Of a DNA stretch of 35,167 nucleotides, positions 17,046 to 24,680 are shown in pieces. Within the stretch, counting starts at the first letter, position 1. The number at the start of each line of letters is the position of its first letter. Under the pieces are notes generated by a model. The model ran no database searches. It was given only the letters and a program-made list of their open reading frames with translations, and had not been told where the DNA came from. Position numbers and translations under genes: made by a program. The stretch is from an uncultured Lachnospiraceae bacterium (GTDB lineage: Bacteria > Bacillota > Clostridia > Lachnospirales > Lachnospiraceae), in assembly GCA_947564645.1 (NCBI GenBank), contig CANOCU010000038.1, forward strand, positions 1 through 35,167, in the 5' to 3' direction.

Positions 17046-17696
17046 ATGGATTTTTTCAAAGAATTTATGCACAGGGATCAGCAGGATAAATTGGAGAGAT
17101 TCCGGATCCTGAATCAGAATGTGAAAAAGGGCGAGATCCTTTTCACGGGATCTTCGCTGATGGAGCAGTTCCCGATCAATGAACTGTTGATGACAAACGG
17201 CATGGATCAGGTCATCTACAACCGGGGGATCGGCGGATTTACGACCACGGACATGTTGGAAAACATGGAGGAAATGGTCTTTGGAACGGAGCCGTCGAGG
17301 ATTTTTATTAATATTGGCACCAATGACATCGGAAGCCCGGACTATAGGCTGGAGGCGCTGATGGAGCGGTATGAGGAGATCATCTCCCGGATCCAGGAGA
17401 GGCTGCCCGAGACAGAGATCACAATGATGGCTTATTATCCGGTCAATGAGACGGACAAGGTGCCGGAAGGAGAGTGGGGTAAGACGGCTTTCGTCACGAG
17501 GACCAACGAGAATATCGCCGTTGCCAATGAGGCCGTGGAGAAGCTGGCGGCGAAGAAAGGCTGCCGGTTTATCAACGTTAATGCGGGTCTGACCGATGAG
17601 CGGGGCAAGTTGAAGAAGGAGTTCACGATCGAGGGCATTCATATGTACGCCAACGGGTATCAGGTGGTGCTTGACAATCTGAAGCAGTACTTATAG
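17046..17696 (+). CDS. SGNH/GDSL-type hydrolase
   Basis: 216 residues, cytoplasmic by lack of a signal peptide. Likely an esterase or deacetylase acting on an unknown ester. Block I is FTGSSLMEQF with the nucleophile Ser (GSS instead of GDS), block II Gly is in NRGIGGFTT, block III is NIGTNDIGS, and block V is IEGIHMYANGY, which supplies the His. The usual Asp of the D-x-x-H motif is Glu. The ATG at 17046 follows GGAGG by 5 nt; an upstream in-frame ATG at 16908 would run through the fold-back element and is rejected. Confidence 0.88.
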   Translation: MDFFKEFMHRDQQDKLERFRILNQNVKKGEILFTGSSLMEQFPINELLMTNGMDQVIYNRGIGGFTTTDMLENMEEMVFGTEPSRIFINIGTNDIGSPDYRLEALMERYEEIISRIQERLPETEITMMAYYPVNETDKVPEGEWGKTAFVTRTNENIAVANEAVEKLAAKKGCRFINVNAGLTDERGKLKKEFTIEGIHMYANGYQVVLDNLKQYL

Positions 17697-17901
17697 GAAA
17701 CGACATAATGTGGGCAAAGCATGCATCATATGCATTACGCCCGGATCTGGAACCGACCGGAGTAGTTTATCACATGGGATAGATAACTGTTCCGGTTGAT
17801 TTTATTTTTGGTGTCTTAAAAGAAGGGGCAGGTAAAATAAAGACAGTATAGCATAAAATAATGAAGAGGCCGGATTCTCCCAAACCTTTATGCGTTCTCA
17901 T

Positions 17902-17942
17902 GGACTTTACAGCAAGTGCAAAGTCCTGGGTTGAACTGTTAC
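17902..17942 (+). repeat. Hairpin followed by a third copy of the TIR sequence
   Basis: GGACTTT (17902-17908) pairs with AAAGTCC (17920-17926). GGTTGAACTGTTAC (17929-17942) then matches the right terminal repeat of the 16852-17027 element at 13 of 14 positions in the same orientation. It may be the edge of a second, degraded copy. The rest of 17697-18042 holds no credible gene. Confidence 0.55.
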
Positions 17943-17977
17943 ATATAAATCTTGCAGATTAGAGACAAAGGGAATAC

Positions 17978-18020
17978 AATATTGAATAGAATTTACGGAA
18001 ACGGAAAAATATTCAATATT
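17978..18020. repeat. 11-bp inverted repeat before the DUF4143 remnant
   Basis: AATATTGAATA (17978-17988) and TATTCAATATT (18010-18020) are perfect complements around a 21-nt loop. It ends about 20 nt before the point where the DUF4143 coding similarity begins. Confidence 0.55.
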
Positions 18021-18042
18021 ACTTTAACTGACGAAAGTGTAA

Positions 18043-18678
18043 AAAAAGCAGGAACTGGAAGACTTAATCAATATTCTGGCATCGGCGATCGGTTCTTTGA
18101 CAAATCCGCCTAAGATAGAAGCGACTTTCAAAAGTGTTGCTCAGTCAAAGGTCAGCCAGAATACGATCAGGCAGTATATTGAATATTTAGAAGATGCTTT
18201 TATCATAAATAGAGCAAATCGTTATAACGTAAAAGGAAGAAATTATATCGGAACACCGTTAAAATATTATTTTGAAGATGTAGGGCTTAGAAATGCGCGG
18301 TTGGGATTCAGGCAGATCGAAGAAACGCATCTCATGGAGAATATTATTTATAATGAACTGCGGAGCAGAGGATACTCTGTGGATGTCGGCATTGTAGAAA
18401 AGAGAGACATTAACGAAGCGGGTAAGGAGATCAAGAGACAGCTGGAAATAGATTTTATTGCAAATCTTGGCAGTAAGCGATATTATATCCAATCGGCATT
18501 CAGTATGTCGTCTGAAGAAAAGCGCATTCAGGAAAAAGCATCTCTGGCTAGTGTAAATGATTCTTTTAAAAAGATCATCGTCGTTAAAGATGTTGTAGGT
18601 GTTACGAGAGATGAAAAAGGAATCACCATCATGAGTGTTTATGATTTCCTGCTGAAGGAGAACAGCCTGGAACTATAG
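18043..18678 (+). pseudogene. C-terminal remnant of an AAA_14/DUF4143 ATPase
   Basis: The frame 18043-18678 reads KKQELEDLINILASAIGSLT and then the DUF4143 domain (KYYFEDVGLRNARLGFRQ, HLMENIIYNELRSRGYSVDV, RQLEIDFIANLGSKRYYIQSA-type blocks). Full proteins have about 380-430 residues with a P-loop ATPase domain first; that domain is missing, and a TAA at 18040-18042 closes the frame just upstream. A TTG at 18097 would allow a 193-residue product, but no ribosome-binding site supports it. The sequence itself is not otherwise degraded, so the truncation may be recent. Confidence 0.75.
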
Positions 18679-18708
18679 TGATCTATACCTGACAAGAAAA
18701 GCAGAGAT

Positions 18709-18774
18709 AAAAAGGTTGACTAATGTAACCCACTATGTTATATTGACAATAGGGTTACATTAGTCAACCTTTTT
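18709..18774. promoter_or_regulatory. Perfect 23-bp inverted repeat: operator dyad and bidirectional terminator
   Basis: Arms 18709-18731 and 18752-18774 are exact reverse complements (AAAAAGGTTGACTAATG plus TAACCC and its mirror) around a 20-nt loop. In both directions the stem ends in T5, so it can terminate the DUF4143 remnant and any antisense transcript. GACTAATGTAAC/GTTACATTAGTC loosely resembles the TACATnnGTA-type sites bound by BlaI/MecI repressors, which fits the downstream gene. Confidence 0.75.
18716..18744 (+). promoter_or_regulatory. Promoter of the blaI-M56/M23 operon
   Basis: TTGACT (18716-18721), 17-nt spacer and TATATT (18739-18744). The left arm of the dyad covers the -35, and the right arm begins 8 nt after the -10, where transcription would start, so a repressor bound to either arm would block transcription. 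Confidence 0.75.
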
Positions 18775-18851
18775 ACGTGGATCGAATCGGGAAAAGGGAA
18801 TGAACCTTCGGAAAATGAAACGACAGCGAATAGAAACGGAGAGACAGACTT

Positions 18852-19253
18852 ATGGAAGACAAAGCGATCGGCCTATCCAACAGTGAATGGCGCATTATGG
18901 AAAACTTATGGGAGCAGGCGCCGAAGACGGCAACGCAGCTGATCAAGGCCATGGAACTTGAGACCGGATGGGCGAAGAGCACCACGAAGACGCTTTTAAA
19001 ACGGATGGAGCAGAAGGAGTGCATTGCCTATCGGGAAGGGGAGAAAGCCAGGGAATATTATCCGCTTCTAAAGCGGGAGGAGGTTGTGGAGTCGGAGACG
19101 AGCAGTTTTATCAACCGTATCTACAATGGCAGTCTGGGACTGCTGGTCAATACTCTGGTGAAAAAGCAGGATATTCCGGAGGAAGAGATGGAAGAGCTGT
19201 ACCGGATCATCAGAGAGGCCAGAGAAGAGAGACGAGGGAAGGGGGAATCGTGA
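18852..19253 (+). CDS. BlaI/MecI/CopY family transcriptional repressor
   Basis: 133 residues (PF03965). Winged helix: LSNSEWRIMENLWEQAPKTA, then LIKAMELETGWAKSTTKTLL, then a Lys/Arg-rich wing and a C-terminal dimerisation helix. In the known system the repressor dimer leaves its operator after proteolysis triggered by a membrane M56 protease. The stop overlaps the start of the M56/M23 gene (TGATG), so the two are translationally coupled. The promoter lies in a perfect dyad 80-140 nt upstream, so the operon is probably self-repressed. There is no beta-lactamase or penicillin-binding-protein gene nearby. Confidence 0.93.
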   Translation: MEDKAIGLSNSEWRIMENLWEQAPKTATQLIKAMELETGWAKSTTKTLLKRMEQKECIAYREGEKAREYYPLLKREEVVESETSSFINRIYNGSLGLLVNTLVKKQDIPEEEMEELYRIIREAREERRGKGES

Positions 19254-21946
19254 TGGGCGCTATGTGGGGGATCATGATACAGACGGCGGTTCTGGTGACG
19301 GCAATTCTTGCCGTGCGGAAACTGCTTGGAGAGAAGCTACATGCTTACATCAGGTATGGGTTATGGCTGCTCGTGGCGCTGCGGCTGCTTATTCCGGTCA
19401 ATTTCATGGACAGTCCGGTGAGCGTGCTTCGCCTGGCCGATATCGTGGCAGGAAGATATGCGGAAACGTCCTCTGTCAAGGGAGAACAGAACAGCTATTT
19501 GGGAAGCATCGGGAGCAGTCCCATGGAGCTGCAGGAGAAGTCCCCGCTACAAGAAAACGAAGGCGCGGCGGGCAGATTGCAGGCAGTGGGAGAGAAGGCA
19601 GCGGCTGACAGACAACAGACAGAGATAGAGAATACAGCAGCGGACAGGCTGCAGACAGATGGCGAGAGCGCCGTAACGGGTAGACCGCAGACAGCGGGCG
19701 AGAAAGCTGTGACGGACGGACTGCAGACAGATGGCGAGAGCGCTGTGGCAGGAGAAGAAAACATTGCGGTAGAAGATGCACATCAGACAGCTGTGGATAG
19801 CGTTACGCAGAGGAAGGGCAGCATATCAGCTACCGCTATTTTCCGGCGGGTATGGCTCGCTGGCAGTCTGCTTGTGGGAGGGACTCTTTTTACTGCGTAT
19901 TATCGATTTCGCAGAAGATTGTACAGGACAAGGCAGCTTTGTCATGGCAGCCGGACCCCGGGTGTGACAAATGGGAGGAGGGCACGGAAGGCTTACCGGA
20001 GCCTGCCGGTCTATCGGACAGACCAGCTGGAAGCGCCCTGCCTTGTGGGTGTGCTGCATCCGGCCGTTTATATTGGCACGGATATGAAGACCGATACAGA
20101 CAGATTCCGTCAGGTGGTGATCCATGAGCAGGTGCACTATCTTCATGGTGACCATATCTGGGCGCTGTTGCGTGCCGTACTGGTCACGGTCTACTGGTTT
20201 CACCCTTTTGTATGGATCGCGGCTGCGGCTTCTGCCAGAGACGGCGAGATCGCCTGTGATCATGGTACGATACGGCAGCTGGGTGATGCACAGCGGCTGA
20301 CTTACGGTGAGACGCTGCTGGATCTTTCCAGGAAAAACCATGGGAAAAGAATCTATTCGTATGGAACCATGCTGCGTCCGGGAAGTTCCGAACTGAAGGA
20401 GCGGATCACACGGTTGGCGGGCGGAAACGGCACCAGGCTGTCTGCGGGAATCCTTGCGGCCGTACTTATGCTTGTTATGGCAGGCTGTGCGTTTACCGGA
20501 GCATCCCGGGAGGACGGAAATACGGAAGCTGCCGGTGTGGGCGAGGCAGCGGGAAGTGATACAAGTCAGGAGATAGCAGGGGCATCGGGAAGCGATACAC
20601 GGCAGGAGTCAGAGAAGGCAGTGGGAAACGATGCGTCGAAAGAGCCGGGAGAAACGGGAAGCGATGCACTGCAGGGAACAGGGAAGTACGGACCGGAACG
20701 TGGAAGTACGGACTTGGATGCTGAGGGTAATATGCCTGCAGGGGAAGCGGATTTTGATCCGGAAGAAGAGATTACCGAAACACGGCAGTTAGTCGCGAAG
20801 GAGGCGGCAATATCCGGTGAGACAGAGTTGGGAGTAGACGGTCCGACGCTGGATTACGCGGGGCCGTCGGGACTGGCTGACCAGAACAGTACAAACAGCA
20901 ATGTTATTATCTTCCACGATTATTTTGGGCTGATCGTCTATGACCTTACGGACAGGGAAATCGTGCGCAGCCTCGATCTTGCGGCGATCGGCTGTCAGTT
21001 TACGCAGGGAGATAACGCCTGCCAGGTTGCCGTATCGGGTGACGGCAGGAGTATATGGCTGCATCCGCGCAGGATGCGGTATATGTTCCGCTATGATGTG
21101 GACAGGAATCTGCTCTGGCAGCTGCCGATCGTGAAGAGTTTTGAGGTCGATCTGGAGACGGAAGATCTATTTGACCGCTATCTGGTGACGGAGGAGCAGT
21201 ATATAGGATGGCGCTCCAATTATCTGTATGAAGAATATAAAGACGAAAGCGGCCTGCAGACTGCCTATATTTATCTCTACGCTTCGCCTTCGGATGGAGA
21301 GCCGGCAAGAATGCGCAATCTGCAGTGCGTCTGGGACGATATGGTCTATATTCTGTGGGACGTGAATACTGCCGGGGTTACAGGGTCTGCTTTATCTGAC
21401 CGGGATGCCGGAGAGTTCCCCTATGTCTCTGATGGTGCGGCAGCGGACATTCTGCTGACCTACAGGGAACCTTGCGTATATGACCGCATCTCGGATACCT
21501 TTGGAGAAAGAGTACATCCCGCTACCGGGGAAGTCCGTGTGCACGAAGGGATTGACTATGCGGCAGCGGCAGGCACCGATATCACGGCGGCGGCAGACGG
21601 TATCGTCTATGAGACGGGTTTCTCTGCGAAATACGGCAATTATGTCGTCCTTCTGCATCCGAACGGTGACATGACCTACTATTGCCATTGTCAGGATATC
21701 ATGGTCTCGGAGGAAGAGCAGGTCAATGGTAAAGACAGGATCGCCACGGTGGGGAGCAGCGGAAGAGCAACCGGCGCGCATCTGCATTTCGCACTGAGTC
21801 GGAATGGCGTGTTTGTGGATCCGCTGGAGCAGATGAATCTGTCGGCAGCGGATCCGGCGGGAAGATGGAAGGACGTGCAGGATGCGGTGAGAGATATCGA
21901 GGATGAATTTGCCGCGATGCGGGAAAGAGCAGGGATGAATCGGTAA
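19253..21946 (+). CDS. M56-M23 fusion metallopeptidase (BlaR1-type protease with C-terminal LytM domain)
   Basis: 897 residues from the ATG at 19253. The M56 part (about 1-390) has N-terminal membrane segments and the zinc motif HEQVH at residues 291-295, the type that cleaves or inactivates BlaI repressors. A tandem repeat linker (residues 104-175) separates the first membrane segments from the protease. A last membrane segment ends in LVMAGC at residue 412. A Gly/Ser/Glu-rich stretch follows, then a beta-rich region, then an M23 (LytM) peptidase with HEGID (764-768) and HLH (843-845), both ligand motifs intact. M23 enzymes cut peptidoglycan cross-links outside the cell. The layout suggests that an extracellular wall-binding domain is tied to an intracellular repressor switch. 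Confidence 0.9.
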   Translation: MGAMWGIMIQTAVLVTAILAVRKLLGEKLHAYIRYGLWLLVALRLLIPVNFMDSPVSVLRLADIVAGRYAETSSVKGEQNSYLGSIGSSPMELQEKSPLQENEGAAGRLQAVGEKAAADRQQTEIENTAADRLQTDGESAVTGRPQTAGEKAVTDGLQTDGESAVAGEENIAVEDAHQTAVDSVTQRKGSISATAIFRRVWLAGSLLVGGTLFTAYYRFRRRLYRTRQLCHGSRTPGVTNGRRARKAYRSLPVYRTDQLEAPCLVGVLHPAVYIGTDMKTDTDRFRQVVIHEQVHYLHGDHIWALLRAVLVTVYWFHPFVWIAAAASARDGEIACDHGTIRQLGDAQRLTYGETLLDLSRKNHGKRIYSYGTMLRPGSSELKERITRLAGGNGTRLSAGILAAVLMLVMAGCAFTGASREDGNTEAAGVGEAAGSDTSQEIAGASGSDTRQESEKAVGNDASKEPGETGSDALQGTGKYGPERGSTDLDAEGNMPAGEADFDPEEEITETRQLVAKEAAISGETELGVDGPTLDYAGPSGLADQNSTNSNVIIFHDYFGLIVYDLTDREIVRSLDLAAIGCQFTQGDNACQVAVSGDGRSIWLHPRRMRYMFRYDVDRNLLWQLPIVKSFEVDLETEDLFDRYLVTEEQYIGWRSNYLYEEYKDESGLQTAYIYLYASPSDGEPARMRNLQCVWDDMVYILWDVNTAGVTGSALSDRDAGEFPYVSDGAAADILLTYREPCVYDRISDTFGERVHPATGEVRVHEGIDYAAAAGTDITAAADGIVYETGFSAKYGNYVVLLHPNGDMTYYCHCQDIMVSEEEQVNGKDRIATVGSSGRATGAHLHFALSRNGVFVDPLEQMNLSAADPAGRWKDVQDAVRDIEDEFAAMRERAGMNR
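19562..19777 (+). repeat. Intragenic tandem repeat, 36 nt (12 residues), six units
   Basis: Six imperfect 12-residue units: GAAGRLQAVGEK, AAADRQQTEIEN, TAADRLQTDGES, AVTGRPQTAGEK, AVTDGLQTDGES, AVAGEENIAVED. They form a hydrophilic linker in the M56/M23 protein and may vary in number between strains. Confidence 0.75.
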
Positions 21947-21998
21947 ATTTGTTCCCGCGGGCAAGGCAGCGGATATCGTGCCTGTAGTGCGGCCCTGC

Positions 21999-22958
21999 TT
22001 ATAGATTCACCACATTTCGGTTCTCCCCTGCCAGGAAGGCCTCGATATTTTTCATAACTTCTTCCACCAGACGGGTTCTGGATTCCACGCTTGCCCATGC
22101 CATATGGGGCGTGACGATCAGTTTCGTGCTGTCCTTGATCTGAGCCAATGGATCGTCCTTTGCCATGGGCTCCCGTTCCAACACATCCAGTCCGGCGCCG
22201 GCGATCCGATTCGTGACGAGGGCCTCGTAAAGCGCCTGGGTGTCTACGACCGGGCCGCGCGCCACATTTACCAGAATGGCGCTTTCTTTCATCCGTGCGA
22301 AAGCATCTTTATTGATCAGTCCTCTGGTCCGGTCGCTGAGCGGGCAGTGCAGGGACAGGATGTCGGACTCCCGTAAAAGGGTGTCGAACTCCACTCTTTC
22401 ATAATCCGTACAGGCGCTCTTGCCGGAAGCGGAGTAGAAGATGATCTTACAGCCAAAAGCCTGTGCCAGGGCGGCTACTCTGCGGCCGATGGTCCCCATG
22501 CCGACGATGCCCCAGGTCTTTCCTTCCAGATCATAGAAAGCTCTGTCGAAGTTGGAGAAACGGTCCTGGGCGCTGTAGGTGCCGGACTTCACATAGTCGT
22601 CATAAAAGGCAAGCTTTTCGGAAAGCGTAAGCGCCAACAGAAGGGTGTGCTGAGCTACCGTGGAGGTACAGTAGTTGACGACATTGGTGACTTTGATGCC
22701 GCGGCTCTTGCAGTAGGCCAGGTCCACGTTGTCGAAGCCTGTGGCCAGCAGGCAGATCAGCTTTACATTGGGGGCGTCCTTCAGGGTAGTCTCGTTAAGG
22801 GGCGCCTTATTGGCCATAATGATATCCGCGTCTTTCACACGCTGCGCCGTGTTTTCCGCTACCGTATTCGGGTAATAGTCCACCTCTCCGAATTTCTCAA
22901 AACAGGATACGTCGATATCCGTTCCCGCGCTGTTTCGTTCCAGTACAACCAGTTTCAT
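21999..22958 (-). CDS. D-2-hydroxyacid dehydrogenase (NAD-dependent)
   Basis: 319 residues. Reduces 2-keto acids or oxidises D-2-hydroxyacids, for example hydroxypyruvate/D-glycerate. The Rossmann motif GIVGMGTIGRR is near residue 150. The catalytic Arg is in NVARGPVVD, Glu in LEREPM and His in TPHMAWAS, the usual R-E-H set. The ATG at 22958 has GGAGG 6 nt upstream. It is convergent with the M56/M23 gene. Exact substrate (glycerate, lactate or phosphoglycerate) is not fixed by sequence; the length fits glycerate dehydrogenase (HprA-like) rather than SerA with an ACT domain. Confidence 0.9.
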   Translation of the reverse strand: MKLVVLERNSAGTDIDVSCFEKFGEVDYYPNTVAENTAQRVKDADIIMANKAPLNETTLKDAPNVKLICLLATGFDNVDLAYCKSRGIKVTNVVNYCTSTVAQHTLLLALTLSEKLAFYDDYVKSGTYSAQDRFSNFDRAFYDLEGKTWGIVGMGTIGRRVAALAQAFGCKIIFYSASGKSACTDYERVEFDTLLRESDILSLHCPLSDRTRGLINKDAFARMKESAILVNVARGPVVDTQALYEALVTNRIAGAGLDVLEREPMAKDDPLAQIKDSTKLIVTPHMAWASVESRTRLVEEVMKNIEAFLAGENRNVVNL

Positions 22959-23030
22959 AGAGATCCTCCGCTTTCTGTGTGTTTTCGTTTAAAAAAGGGT
23001 GTCTTTGCTTTCTTCTATTTCATGTGTCCC

Positions 23031-23060
23031 ATTCTATCATAGCAGGCCGGAGTTTCACAA
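23031..23060 (-). promoter_or_regulatory. Promoter of the dehydrogenase gene
   Basis: Minus strand: TTGTGA (23055-23060), 18-nt spacer, TAGAAT (23031-23036), about 70 nt before the start codon. Confidence 0.45.
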
Positions 23061-23195
23061 CACTTCTTTTTATGTCCTGCAAGAACTTATTGCTCGCTGC
23101 TTACTGCGCCGGATGACAGGAGCGGCACAGATCGCGCTAAGGTATCCCGGATTGAAAATACCTGTAAAAATACCATAGCAATCGCAAATAAAGTC

Positions 23196-23204
23196 TGCTA
23201 TAAT
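23196..23204 (+). promoter_or_regulatory. Extended -10 promoter of the EAL-HDOD gene
   Basis: TGC-TATAAT, with only a weak -35 (TAGCAA). It faces away from the dehydrogenase promoter. The 22959-23264 region holds these two promoters and nothing else recognisable. Confidence 0.5.
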
Positions 23205-23264
23205 ATAAGAAATTTGCAGGGAAATGGTGGCGGACCATAATATATTGAAGGGAGACTATAGAGT

Positions 23265-24485
23265 ATGCTTGCTACATTGATTCCTTTTTTTGATAAAGAC
23301 ATGAAGGTGTGTGCCTACTCGCTTTTTTCACAGAAAGCGAATCTGCTGCTGAATCCGGCGCTCCAGAGCTCGGCCGTGAACGACGGTGCGGCACGGGTGG
23401 AGGGCCTTGATATTCTGCAGAGCATCGGTATCGATACGCTGTCGCCGGGAACGGATGTGTTCGTTCCGGTAGGCTCTATTGCGGTGTTCTCGGATATTGA
23501 GTCACAAAGCGATACGATGTTAGGAAGGCTGGTCTTACTTTTTGACAATTCGGTTACCAACACGCCGGATTATCAGGAGCGATTCAGGCAGCTGAAGCAG
23601 AAGGGGTATAAGCTGGCGATCCGGAAGCTTCCGGTGATGGAGCTGGAGAACTATAAAGAAATTCTTGCGCTGATGGATTACATTATTCTGGATTATAAGA
23701 AGGTGGATGTCTCCAAGGCCAAGATCTATTTCGGACATCAGTATCCGAATATCAGGATCTGTGTCGGCAACATCGGGAAACAGGAGGCTTTTGACGATAT
23801 CAGGATGGATCGGGCTTTCCACTTGTTCGAGGGGGCTTTCTACCGGATCCCGGTGACCAAGGGACAGACGGAGGTGGAGCCTCTTAAGGTGAATTATCTG
23901 GAGCTGATGAATATCGTCAACGATGCGGATTTCGAACTGACCAAGGCGGCTGATGTGATCGGCAGGGATACGGCGCTTGTGGTGTCGCTGCTCGAGATGG
24001 TGAACCGCACGGCGGTGAAGTCCGAGGTGACGTCCATCCGACATGCGGCGGCGCTGCTTGGCCAGCGGGAATTGAAGAAGTGGATCAATACCGTGATCAC
24101 GAAGGAGCTATGTGCGGACAGACCCAATGAGATTACAAGAATCTCTCTTTTGCGGGCGAAATTTATGGAATGTCTGGCGCCTTCTTTCGGGTTGGCGATG
24201 AAGGCGCCGGAGCTGTTCTTAATGGGTCTTTTCTCGGTGCTTGATATTATCTTAAGCATGCCCATGGCGGAGGCGCTTGACAAGGTCAATATCTCCAAAG
24301 AGATCAGAGAGGCGCTTTTGAGTCATAAGGGCGAGTTCGCAGAGGTTTATGACTTTATGACGGCATACGAGAATGCGGACTGGCAGGAGGTCAGCCGGGT
24401 GCAGATCCTTAAAGGGATTGATAATGAGGCGGTGTTTAAAGCCTATATCACGGCTGTGTGCTGGTATAAGGAAATGTTCTTTTAA
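23265..24485 (+). CDS. EAL-like (degenerate) and HDOD domain signalling protein
   Basis: 406 residues. The N-terminal half has the fold of EAL phosphodiesterases but lacks the EAL motif and clear metal ligands, so c-di-GMP hydrolysis is unlikely. The C-terminal half, from about residue 205 (VNYLELMNIVNDADFELTKA), is an HDOD domain (PF08668), with AALLGQRELKKWINTVITKE as its core. This EAL-HDOD pairing is known from YuxH-like proteins, which act as signalling scaffolds without known enzyme activity. The ATG at 23265 follows a GGGAG motif. It may be followed by ahcY, but that gene has its own promoter. Confidence 0.85.
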   Translation: MLATLIPFFDKDMKVCAYSLFSQKANLLLNPALQSSAVNDGAARVEGLDILQSIGIDTLSPGTDVFVPVGSIAVFSDIESQSDTMLGRLVLLFDNSVTNTPDYQERFRQLKQKGYKLAIRKLPVMELENYKEILALMDYIILDYKKVDVSKAKIYFGHQYPNIRICVGNIGKQEAFDDIRMDRAFHLFEGAFYRIPVTKGQTEVEPLKVNYLELMNIVNDADFELTKAADVIGRDTALVVSLLEMVNRTAVKSEVTSIRHAAALLGQRELKKWINTVITKELCADRPNEITRISLLRAKFMECLAPSFGLAMKAPELFLMGLFSVLDIILSMPMAEALDKVNISKEIREALLSHKGEFAEVYDFMTAYENADWQEVSRVQILKGIDNEAVFKAYITAVCWYKEMFF

Positions 24486-24566
24486 AATTGATTCTTTAAA
24501 GACATAGTAAATGACATAACAAATTGTTACTTCCGGTTCCTGCCAAAGCCATATAGGAAAGCTTTT

Positions 24567-24606
24567 GCAGGACAGAAAGCACAATTTCTAATGTCGTTAA
24601 CTATAA
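24567..24606 (+). repeat. 40-nt dispersed intergenic motif, copy 2
   Basis: Matches 16755-16794 at 33 of 40 positions, gap-free. It ends 5 nt before the -35 of the ahcY promoter. Similarity to copy 3 extends about 15 nt further upstream (ATATA-GG-AGCTTT). Confidence 0.7.
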
Positions 24607-24611
24607 AAGTG

Positions 24612-24640
24612 ATGACAGGACAGACGACCATCACTATAAT
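24612..24640 (+). promoter_or_regulatory. Promoter of the adenosylhomocysteinase gene
   Basis: ATGACA (24612-24617), 17-nt spacer, TATAAT (24635-24640), 40 nt before the start codon. The short leader leaves no room for a riboswitch. Confidence 0.7.
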
Positions 24641-24680
24641 AAAAATTCGGCTGATTAATTTTAAGGAGGAAACTATCGAA

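Noticed and set aside
17750-17810. Imperfect inverted repeat around AACCGACCGG and CCGGTT
   Set aside because: The pairing is short and interrupted and has no T-run, so it does not stand as a terminator.
19476-19783. Several antisense frames rich in Ser, Leu and Cys
   Set aside because: They are the reverse reading of the 36-nt tandem repeat in the M56/M23 gene.
24486-24680. SAM- or SAH-responsive riboswitch before adenosylhomocysteinase
   Set aside because: The promoter lies only 40 nt before the start codon and no riboswitch-like stems were found.
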